A model generated the notes under the pieces. That model was not told where the DNA came from. It did no database searches and was given only the letters and a program-made list of their open reading frames with translations. The translations under genes were made by a program, and so were the position numbers. Source: Candidatus Gastranaerophilales bacterium (lineage in GTDB: Bacteria > Cyanobacteriota > Vampirovibrionia > Gastranaerophilales > Gastranaerophilaceae). Taken from it: a DNA stretch of 64,000 nucleotides. Shown piece by piece: positions 46,579 to 56,009 of this stretch (position 1 is its first letter; each line of letters opens with the position of its first letter). The stretch is taken from assembly GCA_944325575.1 (NCBI GenBank), contig CALVAR010000007.1:1-64000 (forward strand), read 5' to 3'.

Positions 46579-46744
46579 AATCCCAGCTATTTTTAGCATA
46601 AACTGTTATATAAATTACGGATTTTTCTTATGTTTTAGTTTAATTTTTGTGCTATTCTTTTTAGAAAGAGTATTGTTTTTTAATTTTGTAAATTCCTAAA
46701 ACGGATAAATAAACCTTAAAGACGGATTATAAGTGGAATAGAAT

Positions 46745-47470
46745 ATGAAAATAATTGCAAAAAATCTTGTCAAAATATACGGAGACAGAACGGTAGTTAA
46801 TGATATAAGTTTTGAAGTCAATAAAGGCGAAGTTGTCGGGCTTCTCGGACCAAATGGTGCCGGCAAAACAACTACGTTTTATATGGTAGTAGGCCTTGTA
46901 AAAGCTAACGGCGGCAAGGTGTTCCTTGATGACAAAGATTTGACAAACGTACCTATGAATATCCGTGCAAAAGAGGGTATCGGTTATCTGCCGCAGGAAG
47001 CTTCCATTTTCAGAAAACTTTCCGTAGAAGATAATATAAAGCTTGTTTTGCAGATGAATGACAAGCTGAACGAAGAAGAAAAAAAGCAAAAGCTCGAGGA
47101 TTTGTTAAATGAATTCGGCATGGAAAAGAAAAGAAAATTTTCAGCAATTTCTCTTTCCGGCGGAGAGAGAAGAAGGGTAGAATTGGCAAGAGCGCTTGCG
47201 GCAAGTCCGGAGTTTATTTTGCTTGATGAACCTTTTACAGGTATTGACCCTATTGCGATAGGAGAAATTAAAGATAATATCAGAAAATTATCCGAAGAAA
47301 AGGGACTCGGGGTTTTGATTACCGACCACAACCCGAAGGCAACTCTTTCTATCACAGACAGAGCGTATGTAATTTTTGACGGCAAAATTAAGATTCAGGG
47401 CAAGAGTGTAGAAGTTGCAAATGACCCTGTTGCAAAACAATTCTATTTAGGAAAGGACTTTACGCTGTAA
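46745..47470 (+). CDS. lptB: LPS export ABC transporter ATP-binding protein
   Basis: LptB powers extraction of LPS from the inner membrane by the LptB2FG transporter. The 241-residue protein has Walker A (GLLGPNGAGKTTTFYMVVGL), the Q-loop GYLPQEASIFRKLSVEDN, signature LSGGERRRVELARAL, Walker B EFILLDEPFTGIDP and the H-loop ITDHNPKATL. These are LptB-type sequences. Its stop overlaps the start of the LptF/G permease gene. It implies an outer membrane with LPS. Confidence 0.95.
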   Translation: MKIIAKNLVKIYGDRTVVNDISFEVNKGEVVGLLGPNGAGKTTTFYMVVGLVKANGGKVFLDDKDLTNVPMNIRAKEGIGYLPQEASIFRKLSVEDNIKLVLQMNDKLNEEEKKQKLEDLLNEFGMEKKRKFSAISLSGGERRRVELARALAASPEFILLDEPFTGIDPIAIGEIKDNIRKLSEEKGLGVLITDHNPKATLSITDRAYVIFDGKIKIQGKSVEVANDPVAKQFYLGKDFTL

Positions 47471-48594
47471 TGAGATTTCCGAGAATTGTATTACCGTTTA
47501 AGATTTTTGACGGATATATTACAAAACAGGTATTTGCGGCTACTCTTGTTTGTATCTTTCTTTTTGTAGTTATATGGATTGCGCCGGAAACTCTTCTGAA
47601 AGTTATAAAAAGGACAATGTCCGGTATTTATACTCCATGGGTCGGTTTGCAGCTTTTGATATATGAAGTTCCTAAAATTGTCGGTAAAGCATTGCCCGTA
47701 GGACTGCTTTTGGGTACATTGTTTACTTTTGACAAACTAAGTAAAGACTCTGAGCTTACTGTTTTAAGAAGTATAGGTCTGACGTTTTGGAGAATAGTTT
47801 ATCCGCTGATTATTTTGAGTATTTTTGTTTCTGTATTGTGTTTTTCTTTATACAACACTTTGATTCCGTACAGCGAAAAAAAAATCAACTTTTTAAAAGG
47901 AGAATCACCGGAAACACACTTTGTATATACGGTAAAAGCTGATAAAGACCAGCTTCAAAAAATTATAGTAGTTCCCAGATATTACCGTAATATGATTAGC
48001 AAACCGCTTGTTTTGAATTTTGATGCGTCGCAGTATCAGGATACAAGCGTATTAAACAGTATTCTGCAGGGAGATTATGCAGTATACAATAAGGACAGCT
48101 GGGTTCTTCACAATGTGAAAAAATACGAGCTGACAAAAGACGGTGTTTTTAAAAATATAACCAATATTAAGGACCAGCAGATTCTATCCGGAGAAAAGGC
48201 CAATATTGCGTTTAAGATTATGTCTTATTCAACAAAAAGAGACAGAGAGCTGAATAACTCCGAGATTACGGAATATATAGGCATGTTAAAGTCCGAAAAT
48301 CTGAATGACGAATACAGATTTATGCTGAACAAATATTTGCAGCGTTATTTCCATTCGGCAATTTGTATACTTTTTACTATTTTGGGCAGTCTTTTAGGAT
48401 TTTCCAGACCTAGAGAACAAAAGCTTGTAAATTTTGTAATAGGGATAGGTATTGTATTCGGCTATTATATTACCCTGCCGTTTTTTGATATGTGCGCGGA
48501 AAAAGGTATCCTAAGCCCCTATATTACGTCTTCTATACAGCCGATAGCTATTCTTATTGCCATATTTATATTCAAGAAGATAAAAGATGTTTAG
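47470..48594 (+). CDS. LptF/LptG-family permease
   Basis: A 374-residue YjgP/YjgQ-family protein, the membrane part of the LPS transporter. It has an N-terminal helix after DGYITKQVFAATLVC, two more helices (~60-125), a periplasmic beta-jellyroll region (~150-270) and three C-terminal helices (~300-374). It begins on the lptB stop codon (TAATG), so the two are translated together. Only one LptF/G gene is present here, so a homodimer, or a second gene elsewhere, is possible. Confidence 0.9.
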   Translation: MRFPRIVLPFKIFDGYITKQVFAATLVCIFLFVVIWIAPETLLKVIKRTMSGIYTPWVGLQLLIYEVPKIVGKALPVGLLLGTLFTFDKLSKDSELTVLRSIGLTFWRIVYPLIILSIFVSVLCFSLYNTLIPYSEKKINFLKGESPETHFVYTVKADKDQLQKIIVVPRYYRNMISKPLVLNFDASQYQDTSVLNSILQGDYAVYNKDSWVLHNVKKYELTKDGVFKNITNIKDQQILSGEKANIAFKIMSYSTKRDRELNNSEITEYIGMLKSENLNDEYRFMLNKYLQRYFHSAICILFTILGSLLGFSRPREQKLVNFVIGIGIVFGYYITLPFFDMCAEKGILSPYITSSIQPIAILIAIFIFKKIKDV

Positions 48595-48665
48595 TATTTT
48601 ATCAATTAGTCTTCGAACATATAAATATTGAGAATATTATCACGATTGTATAACAGATTTTAAAT

Positions 48666-51233
48666 CTAATTCTTTTTAGATTCTTTTACTTCTTTCATTG
48701 CGGCAGTCAAGGGAGACATTGCCTTGTCAAAAGTTGCCTTATAAAAATCTGTATTTATATTGAGTTTTGTTCCCAAATCAAGAAGTAAAAGTACAAATTT
48801 TCTGTCATAATCATCTTTTAATTCATCAATGTTGGACACAACATTCTCAAGAATTTCATGAATTTTATTAAAATAAATATTCTGAGATTCTGATGTATCT
48901 ATTCTGAGCTCTAATGCTTCAACATATTTGAACAAACTCAATACCGCTTCTATAGTATGGATTTCCGGATTTTTGGACAGTGCGTACATAGCATCTGTAA
49001 CCTTTTCCGTAAATACGGTATTTGCAAGCTTTTTATCAAGTTTTACACCGAGCATTTTTGCTTCGTTGTTTATATCAATCGCTTCTTGAAGTTCATGGTC
49101 ATTAACAGACTTTTGAGAGGCTTCTATCTGCTTGTTAAACTCTATACCGAGCACGTATCTTGCAGCTATTTTAAACTCATCAGGCGGATTGAGCCCGAGG
49201 TTTTTGAAATGGAAAATAGAAGCTTTTCCGTCTTCATAAATATCTTTGTAAAGACCGGAGAATTTATTTGTCTTGCCTTGAATCATAATATTGAGAATTT
49301 TTCTTCTTTCTTCAATAAAGATATCCTTGAGTGTGTAGTATTCCGTGCCAAAGTTTTCATCAAGGCTTCTGATAATTTCCGTAAGCGGATAATTAACAAA
49401 TGTGGAAGTAAGATTTTTTTGTACTTCCGCAAACTCTTCCGCAGACGAGTATTCCTTAATCGTACAGTGGAAATCTCCGCCCGAGTATTTAAGAAGAGCG
49501 AATATCAAATCAAATTTTTCCAGCGTAATTTGTGATTTTATCTGTACACGTCCTATATAAAGGCTGTTCTTGCCTTTTGAGACTGTCTTGTAGCTCAAAC
49601 GTTTAATATCATAGCAGTACAGACTTGTTTCATCTTCTATATCTTCATAAAGCGAAACTATTGCCCAAAGGCTGGCAATTTGTTTGATAGTTACAACGGA
49701 AGGTTTAACAAATTTTCTGTATATGTCCGCGCCCGTTCCGTATTCTTTGATATTGCTCTGTGCATTTGAAAGAATATTTATAAATTCGGTCTCATAGTCC
49801 TGAGTAGTAAAGTTAGCCGCAAGCTGCATTGCACGGGCTGCATATTTCATAATCTGTGTGGTTTCAATACCGGAAATATCGGCAAAAAACCAACCGCAGC
49901 TTGTATACATAAGCATTGCCTGTCTTTGCATTTCAAGAAGTTTCATTGCCGCAACTTTATCCTGATCATTGCATTCTGGCTTTAAATTATTTTTGCAGAA
50001 ATTCTTTATAGTAAGTTCGCTTCTGTCCAGAATAACATTTATAAATTCGTTACGGACTTCCCACGGATCTTTTGTAAAGAATTTTTTGCCCTGTTTTTCA
50101 TAAAGCGTAATCAGATTATCCCTGAGATAATCAAGAGCATTTCTTAACGGTTCTCTCCAGCGCTGGTTCCAGCTTGGCTGACCGCCTGTAGAACAGCCGC
50201 AGTCTTCTTTCCATCTGCCCACGCCATGGAAACAGCTCCATGAAGAGGCCTGTTTAATATCAGCTTCGTCATTTACGCCGTATTTATCGAGATATTCCGC
50301 ATAATTGGTGATAGTAAAGCCCTGTTCTTCCGCTTTTACTCTGAGTACATAAGCAAGCGCCATATCACCGAATTTTGTATGGTGTCCGTAGCTTTCTCCG
50401 TCTGTTGCAATATGTATAAGCTGCGGGTAATTTCTGTCGTTTGATATACCCTCTTTTAAACGGCTAACAAATTTGTTGCCGTCTTGAAGTATATTGTCAA
50501 ACGCAACAGACTTGGAAATTGCACCGTCATAGAAAAATAAATCAACAAATTTTTTGGGATTATTTTTAATAAAATATCTGTACGGCTTTGCAGGATCTAT
50601 ATTTCCCCAGCCCGCATCCGTCCAGTCTTTTGTACCGATTTTTCTGTATTTTAGAGCCTGATACGGAGACAAAATAGTAAATTTAATACCGTTATCAGCC
50701 AGTACTTCCAGAGTTTCGTCATCTACTGCGGTTTCTGCAAGCCACATACCTTCCGGCATTCTGCCGAATCTGTATTCAAAATCTCTTATACCCCATTTTA
50801 CCTGAGTTTCTTTATCATGGCGGTTTGCAAGAGGCATTATCATATGATTGTATACCTGTGCTATTGCATTACCGTGGCCGGAAAATTTTACACGGCTTAC
50901 AACATCCGCTTTTATAATTCTTTCATAAGTCTTTGGAGCATGTTTTTCCATCCAGGACAGCAGAGTAGGACCAAAGTTGTAACTCATCAAAGAATAGTTG
51001 TTTACAATGTCCAGAACTTTGTTTTTATCATCTACAATTCTCGAGGCGGAATTCGGGTTGTAGCATTCGAGATTAACCCTTTCATTCCAATCATGGAAGG
51101 GAAGAGCGCTGTCTTGCAGCTCTATAGCTTCAAGCCAGGGGTTTTCTCTTGGCGGCTGATAAAAATGCCCGTGTATTGTGAGATACTTTTTATCTTTATC
51201 TTTTATTTCATTTTTTTTATCTGTTGTACCCAT
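48666..51233 (-). CDS. GH57 glycoside hydrolase with DUF3536 domain
   Basis: An 855-residue cytoplasmic protein. The N-terminal ~330 residues follow the GH57 barrel: TIHGHFYQPPRENPW, SGHGNAIAQVYNHMIMPL, GMWLAETAVDDETLEVL (nucleophile Glu) and HIATDGESYGHHTKFGDMAL (acid Asp). The rest is the DUF3536 region found with this subfamily. Substrates of GH57 enzymes are alpha-glucans, by transfer or hydrolysis. There is no signal peptide. With the GH13 enzyme at 18471 it points to active storage-glucan metabolism. It stands alone on the minus strand. Confidence 0.9.
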   Translation of the reverse strand: MGTTDKKNEIKDKDKKYLTIHGHFYQPPRENPWLEAIELQDSALPFHDWNERVNLECYNPNSASRIVDDKNKVLDIVNNYSLMSYNFGPTLLSWMEKHAPKTYERIIKADVVSRVKFSGHGNAIAQVYNHMIMPLANRHDKETQVKWGIRDFEYRFGRMPEGMWLAETAVDDETLEVLADNGIKFTILSPYQALKYRKIGTKDWTDAGWGNIDPAKPYRYFIKNNPKKFVDLFFYDGAISKSVAFDNILQDGNKFVSRLKEGISNDRNYPQLIHIATDGESYGHHTKFGDMALAYVLRVKAEEQGFTITNYAEYLDKYGVNDEADIKQASSWSCFHGVGRWKEDCGCSTGGQPSWNQRWREPLRNALDYLRDNLITLYEKQGKKFFTKDPWEVRNEFINVILDRSELTIKNFCKNNLKPECNDQDKVAAMKLLEMQRQAMLMYTSCGWFFADISGIETTQIMKYAARAMQLAANFTTQDYETEFINILSNAQSNIKEYGTGADIYRKFVKPSVVTIKQIASLWAIVSLYEDIEDETSLYCYDIKRLSYKTVSKGKNSLYIGRVQIKSQITLEKFDLIFALLKYSGGDFHCTIKEYSSAEEFAEVQKNLTSTFVNYPLTEIIRSLDENFGTEYYTLKDIFIEERRKILNIMIQGKTNKFSGLYKDIYEDGKASIFHFKNLGLNPPDEFKIAARYVLGIEFNKQIEASQKSVNDHELQEAIDINNEAKMLGVKLDKKLANTVFTEKVTDAMYALSKNPEIHTIEAVLSLFKYVEALELRIDTSESQNIYFNKIHEILENVVSNIDELKDDYDRKFVLLLLDLGTKLNINTDFYKATFDKAMSPLTAAMKEVKESKKN

Positions 51234-51300
51234 ATTTTAATAACTCCGCAACTACTTCCATTAGTGACATTATACAGATATTTTTCAATTAATTTCAAAT

Positions 51301-51840
51301 TTAATCTTTTTTCTTTGTATCTTTATTTTTCTTTTCTACAACGATAAGTTTTTCCGTATCAATCCACGGATCTGTTAATGCGTTGGAAAATACTTTGCCG
51401 TAAACTTCTATAATATCTCCGGAATCAAGATCAATAAATTTTTCCGCTTCCGTACGTTTAATAAAAATTTTCATCTCTGATAACGGTATTGTGTGGTCTG
51501 TTACATCATCTCTTTTTATCAGGAAAGAAATATATTTTTGAGAGTCGCGCAATGCAGGTTTGTAATCAAGACCGAGGGTGGAAAATTTGTCAAAAGCGGC
51601 TCTGAATTTAATTTTTTTATTCAAATACATATCAGGATTTGCCACAACGTCCAATGGTTTTACACATACATATTCGTTTGCATTTGCGGGCGGATTTGTA
51701 TTTTGTGCTGTCTTAGTTTCTGCCTTTTGTGCGGCAGCAATATCCAAATTAACGGGCTGCGGCGCATTTGCGGCAAAAGCAAAAACGCTTCCTGCCAGCA
51801 CAAGCCCTGTAATTATTGTCATTATAACTTTATTTTTCAT
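51301..51840 (-). CDS. Exported protein with OB-like domain
   Basis: A 179-residue secreted protein. It has a signal peptide (KVIMTIITGLVLAGSVFAFA, cut near AANA), a short disordered Ala/Thr/Asn linker and a ~110-residue beta-rich domain (DVVANPDMYLNKKIKFRAAF, IDLDSGDIIEVYGKVFS). This reads like a single OB-type fold. It ends in a Lys-rich tail. DUF4131/NigD-like OB proteins share the G-D-x-I-x-V-x-G-x-V end motif, which is a resemblance only. Function unknown. Confidence 0.75.
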   Translation of the reverse strand: MKNKVIMTIITGLVLAGSVFAFAANAPQPVNLDIAAAQKAETKTAQNTNPPANANEYVCVKPLDVVANPDMYLNKKIKFRAAFDKFSTLGLDYKPALRDSQKYISFLIKRDDVTDHTIPLSEMKIFIKRTEAEKFIDLDSGDIIEVYGKVFSNALTDPWIDTEKLIVVEKKNKDTKKKD

Positions 51841-51910
51841 ATTATATTACCTTCTCTTTGTACGATTAGAACATCTTAATTTTATCATATATCTTAAAAA
51901 TAGTAAGCGA

Positions 51911-53239
51911 TTATTTATTGCTGTCCGGTTTACCTATTCTCAAGTTGACAGCAAAAAGAAATAAAAATACAGGTAAAATTTGTATTATTATCCTGTCCAT
52001 AGAATTTTCAACAAGCCACGTAATGTCGTGCGGTGAAAATAAATAAACCGCAAAATATCCTGTAAGACAAAGCACAAATATTGCACAGGATAACACAAAC
52101 GGTGTTCTGTTTATTTCTTTTATACGGAAACCCTTTGTGCATAAGAATAAAAGAACAAAGAGAAGCAAAAATCTAGAAAATACGATGTTTGCAAAAGTTT
52201 TCAATATAACTGCATATCTGCTCCAATCAAAAGCAAAATGATAGGTTTTTAGTATAAAAAATCCTGCAATAAGATCATTTGGCGAATGAACAAGATATTT
52301 AAACCACGCAATAAAACATATGGGAACTATTGCTGTAAGCAGTGTTAAGCCTGCTTTCTTGTACATTTTTTTATAAAACATCCACAAAAGCAGCACTATA
52401 AGATATATTAAAAAGAACATCATGCCTTCATTCTTTGTCCAGGCAGAAAACGCAGCAAAAATTGTTGCAAGTATAATATATGAAAACTTTTCTTTTCTGA
52501 AGTACAAAAATAAACACACTATAGCGCACAGGTACATATAAGCAAGCGGAACATCCGCACACTGGGCAGCCCCGTTTACAAGAAAAATATCGAGAATCAT
52601 AAATACCGAGGTTACAACAACGGCTATTTTTTCGCTTTTAAAATATTCAAGCGCCTGAAATAGTAAATACACAAGCCCGAAAGTGAAAAACAGCCCGATT
52701 GTAATATTGACGGCAAAGTTTTCTCCGCCCGTATAATTCCACAGTCTTGCCGTCAAAGAAGGTAAAAGTAAAGGATAGTCATTGTGCGACATAAAATGCG
52801 GCAGTGAAAACACATTTTGCCACAACGGAGTATTTAAGGCCAGAAATTCGGCTTTGATATTCCAAATCCTGAAACCGTCCCAGCTTCCCATAGGGTTGTT
52901 TATAAAATATTTTAAATATATCAACACTGCATAAATATTTAAAAGATAAAACCAGTTAGACAATTTTTTAAATTTATGCTTACTAAAATCGGGTTTTTCA
53001 TCATTATAATAAATTATTGCAAGAATTACCGTTACTATTATTTCAAAAATTCTGAAACTCTTGAAATTATTAAAATTAAAATAAAGGTACAAAAAATATA
53101 AAACAGAGCTTATTCCAAAGCCGAGCGGTATGGAGAATAAAATCCTGAATCTCAGCTCCATCTCACGATTAATAATAGAAACAGCAAAATACCCTGTTAA
53201 AATAGTAATAACTAATCCGAGAATAAAACCAAATATCAT
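51911..53239 (-). CDS. Polytopic membrane protein, GT39-like glycosyltransferase
   Basis: A 442-residue protein with about eleven membrane helices and a long loop after the first pair. The loop holds NNPMGSWDGFRIWNIKAEFL and HNDYPLLLPSLTARLW. W-D-x-W/F-x-x-W-x-x-KA and the following D-Y-P-x-L-x-P motif occur in polyprenyl-sugar transferase-like membrane proteins (PMT_2 superfamily), so a sugar transferase role at the cytoplasmic membrane is likely. TKNEGMMFFLI in a later helix fits too. It overlaps the next upstream gene (153 family protein) by four bases. Confidence 0.75.
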   Translation of the reverse strand: MIFGFILGLVITILTGYFAVSIINREMELRFRILFSIPLGFGISSVLYFLYLYFNFNNFKSFRIFEIIVTVILAIIYYNDEKPDFSKHKFKKLSNWFYLLNIYAVLIYLKYFINNPMGSWDGFRIWNIKAEFLALNTPLWQNVFSLPHFMSHNDYPLLLPSLTARLWNYTGGENFAVNITIGLFFTFGLVYLLFQALEYFKSEKIAVVVTSVFMILDIFLVNGAAQCADVPLAYMYLCAIVCLFLYFRKEKFSYIILATIFAAFSAWTKNEGMMFFLIYLIVLLLWMFYKKMYKKAGLTLLTAIVPICFIAWFKYLVHSPNDLIAGFFILKTYHFAFDWSRYAVILKTFANIVFSRFLLLFVLLFLCTKGFRIKEINRTPFVLSCAIFVLCLTGYFAVYLFSPHDITWLVENSMDRIIIQILPVFLFLFAVNLRIGKPDSNK

Positions 53240-53691
53240 TTTTCCGCCTTTATTTTTTTATATAAATAAGTTCTGTTGTTTATTTTCTTTAAAACTTTGT
53301 GTGATTTTACAGAGTTTGCATCTTTTTCATTCGTAAAATACCCCACAACATAGACTTCATCAGTATCATTTTTTACTATTGCAGGGACAACGGCATACTG
53401 CGTAAGATAAAAATCGCGTATAGAATCTTCTATATCAAAAACACTTGCCTGAGGTATATCGGAAACAAATCCTGTTTTGCCTTCATCATAAAAATCTTTG
53501 ATATCTTTTATAGAATTTTTTATATCGGAAATCTGTGAATAAAAAGCATTGTTTTTAATGTAATCAACAAACATCAAGGTAAAAGGAATTTGAAATATAA
53601 GGAAAAAATATTTTAAGTTCCATAAAATCAAAAGCGCAAAAATTGTACGGAAAATAATTTTATCAGGTATTTTATGGATTTTCAGTATCAT
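53236..53691 (-). CDS. Membrane-anchored protein between coaE and the transferase-like gene
   Basis: A 151-residue protein from the ATG at 53691, which overlaps the coaE stop as ATGA. A TTG two codons earlier is less likely. It has one membrane helix (~14-38) followed by a soluble domain (SVFDIEDSIRDFYLTQYAVV, VYVVGYFTNEKDANSVKSHK). The latter looks like a small beta-alpha unit of unknown type. Its last four bases overlap the next gene. The chain of overlaps from coaE through the 442-residue protein marks one transcription unit. Confidence 0.7.
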   Translation of the reverse strand: MILKIHKIPDKIIFRTIFALLILWNLKYFFLIFQIPFTLMFVDYIKNNAFYSQISDIKNSIKDIKDFYDEGKTGFVSDIPQASVFDIEDSIRDFYLTQYAVVPAIVKNDTDEVYVVGYFTNEKDANSVKSHKVLKKINNRTYLYKKIKAEK

Positions 53692-54278
53692 AACCAAAGC
53701 CTTTCAAGGGTTTTTTCTATCTGTGTTTCCAGTTCTATCAGATTGTTATTATTTTCAATAATAAAATCGGCCATGTTGCGTTTTTCTTCCTGAGATACCT
53801 GCGCATTTATACGCTCGAGCGCATGTTCCAAAGGATAGCCTCTTCTTGTCATAAGCCTTTGCAGACGGATTTTTTTGTCAGCACATACAAGTACTGTCCG
53901 GTCAAACATATTCTGCATATTTTCTTCAAAAAGCAAAGGTACGGAAGCTACAACAATCTCTTCATCCTCATTTTCTTCAAAAAACTGATTGATTCTTTCT
54001 TCTACAAGCGGATGCAGAATATCTTCCAGAGCTTCCATTTTTTCTGGATCGGCAAAAACAATCAGACCTATTTTATGACGGCCGAGTCTGCCGTCTTCCA
54101 GAAATATATCTCTGCCTTCAAAAAGCTTTTTTACTTTTTCGATTACTTCTTCATTTTCATCCATCAAACGATGACAAATCCAATCCGCATCTATAACGGG
54201 GATGCCTTTTTTTTCAAGATAGCTTTGTACAATTGATTTTCCTGATGCAATATTACCTGTGAGACCTACTTTTAACAT
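53688..54278 (-). CDS. coaE: Dephospho-CoA kinase
   Basis: CoaE performs the last step of coenzyme A synthesis. The 196-residue protein has the P-loop GLTGNIASGKSIVQSYL, IDADWICHRL, LEDILHPLVEERINQFF and the LIDRVLVCADKKIRLQRL-type lid, with QVSQEEKRNMADFIIEN near the end. TTGGAAAAGC precedes the ATG. It starts a chain of overlapping minus-strand genes. Confidence 0.95.
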   Translation of the reverse strand: MLKVGLTGNIASGKSIVQSYLEKKGIPVIDADWICHRLMDENEEVIEKVKKLFEGRDIFLEDGRLGRHKIGLIVFADPEKMEALEDILHPLVEERINQFFEENEDEEIVVASVPLLFEENMQNMFDRTVLVCADKKIRLQRLMTRRGYPLEHALERINAQVSQEEKRNMADFIIENNNNLIELETQIEKTLERLWL

Positions 54279-54316
54279 GCTTTTCCAACTTTCATTTTGT
54301 TGAGTGTGATTTGTTT

Positions 54317-54428
54317 GTCATTCTGAACTTATTTCAGCATTTTTCCAAAAATCGAAGTTATCTTTGTTTTGGATAAATTATAAACAACAATGTTTTTGGG
54401 TAAGACCCTGAAATAAACTCAGGGTGAC
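54317..54428. repeat. MITE/REP-like element, 112 bases
   Basis: The left end GTCATTCTGAACTTATTTCAG (54317-54337) and the right end at 54408-54428 are inverted copies matching in 17 of 21 positions. It fills the gap between coaE and cysS. The ends and length match the element at 46465-46578. No transposase is nearby. Confidence 0.75.
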
Positions 54429-54447
54429 AAATTATATTAATTTCCGG

Positions 54448-55884
54448 TTATTTCATCTCAAAAACTGTACCCTCTTTTGAATCTTTTAACACAATATTAA
54501 TTTTATCGAGAGAGTTTCTTATCCTGTCGGCAACTTCCCAGTTCTTTTGTGCACGGGCTTCGTTTCTGACCTGTATTATTTTTGCCATGATATCTTTTGC
54601 ATCTGCATTCTTATCCTCGATAAAATCAAACTCGTCAATAATTTCTGCGAGTTTTTCTTTTAGCTGATTTTCATCAAGCTCAACTTTTTCAAGGTCAAAC
54701 CCGAGAACTCTTGCCAGTTTTATAAGAACAGATATGTATTTTACGGCATTTTCTTTGTCATTTTCGTCTTTAGCCTTGTTAGCCTTTGTTGCAGCTTCAA
54801 AAAGAACGGCAAGGGCTTTTGATGTATTAAAATCATCATTCATTGCATTTTTAAACTCGTCAATTTCCGGAGCGTCTGCAATATCAATAAGTGCGTCTTT
54901 TCCCACCCAGGCCAGAACATTATTTGCAGCATTTTTGAGTCTTTTTGCACCCGCCTGTGCCGCTTCAAGAGCTTTGTCATTAAATTCTACAGGCATTCTG
55001 TAGTTATTTGTCAGTATGAAAAATCTTATTGTGTTTGCATCATATTTGGAGAGCAAATCGTCTATGGTTATAAAATTGCCGAGAGATTTTGACATTTTTT
55101 CCTTATTTATGGTTACAAAACCGTTATGCAGCCAGTATTTTACAAATCTGCAGCCGTTTGCACATTCTGATTGTGCAATTTCATTTTCATGATGCGGGAA
55201 GATTAAATCCGCACCGCCGGCATGGATGTCTATTTCATCGGCAAGATGACGTTTGCTCATAGCTGAGCATTCTATATGCCAGCCCGGTCTGCCTATACCC
55301 CACGGGCTTTTGTATCCGAATTTTTCATCCTTTTTCCAAAGCGCAAAATCCAGAGGGTCTTCTTTTATGTCAGAAGCCTCGACTCTTGCTCCGGATTCAA
55401 GATCATCAATAGGCTGTTTGCTCAAATAGCCGTATCTGGGGAATTTTTTTACTCTGAAATATACATCTCCGTCAGCTTCGTAAGCATAGCCCTTGTCTAT
55501 AAGGGTTTTTACCATTTTTATCATGTCACCCAGCGTCTTTGTTGCAAAAGGCTCGACATCAGGTTTAAGGTTGTTGAGTTTTTTCATGGAATCCGAAAAA
55601 ATATCGTAATATTTTTTTGCAATTTCATCCGGAGTACAGTTTTCTTTAACTGATTTGTTGAGTATCTTGTCATCAACATCGGTAACGTTACGGCAGTATT
55701 TTACATCATAACCGAGGAATTTGAGGTATCTGTATACAACATCCCATGTGATATAACATCTTGCATGTCCGAGGTGCGGATGGTCATAAACAGTAGGCCC
55801 GCACACATACATATTAACTTTGTTGCCGTTAATCGGTGTAAACTCTTCTATTTTGTTTGAGTATGTATTAAATAATTTCAACAT
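54448..55884 (-). CDS. cysS: Cysteinyl-tRNA synthetase
   Basis: CysS charges tRNA-Cys. The 478-residue protein has the zinc Cys in YVCGPTVYD, the HIGH-type HPHLGHARCYI, ECSAMSKRHL, HHENEIAQSEC and the KMSKS loop EKMSKSLGNFITID. An alpha-helical anticodon part ends the protein. AGGTAG precedes the ATG. It stands between a repeat element and the 580-residue membrane protein. Confidence 0.97.
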   Translation of the reverse strand: MLKLFNTYSNKIEEFTPINGNKVNMYVCGPTVYDHPHLGHARCYITWDVVYRYLKFLGYDVKYCRNVTDVDDKILNKSVKENCTPDEIAKKYYDIFSDSMKKLNNLKPDVEPFATKTLGDMIKMVKTLIDKGYAYEADGDVYFRVKKFPRYGYLSKQPIDDLESGARVEASDIKEDPLDFALWKKDEKFGYKSPWGIGRPGWHIECSAMSKRHLADEIDIHAGGADLIFPHHENEIAQSECANGCRFVKYWLHNGFVTINKEKMSKSLGNFITIDDLLSKYDANTIRFFILTNNYRMPVEFNDKALEAAQAGAKRLKNAANNVLAWVGKDALIDIADAPEIDEFKNAMNDDFNTSKALAVLFEAATKANKAKDENDKENAVKYISVLIKLARVLGFDLEKVELDENQLKEKLAEIIDEFDFIEDKNADAKDIMAKIIQVRNEARAQKNWEVADRIRNSLDKINIVLKDSKEGTVFEMK

Positions 55885-56009
55885 AAATAACTACCTGATT
55901 TGCTGGAATATAAAATATATTACATCAAATCAGTACATCTTAAAAGTACCTGTTGACTAATATACATCATTTTGAGGGTTTTAGATAAAACGGATTTAAA
56001 TGGTTAAAA

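Larger units (their letters stand above)
46184..46744. other. Repeat-rich intergenic region upstream of lptB
   Basis: No gene is supported in these ~560 bases. The left part is plain AT-rich sequence. Then come a perfect 8-base-stem hairpin (46436-46455), a ~114-base element with GTCATTCTGAAG-type ends (46465-46578), and a 19-base motif shared with the region before 25594 (46596-46614). Last is the lptB leader with TATTCT at about 46671. Confidence 0.6.
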
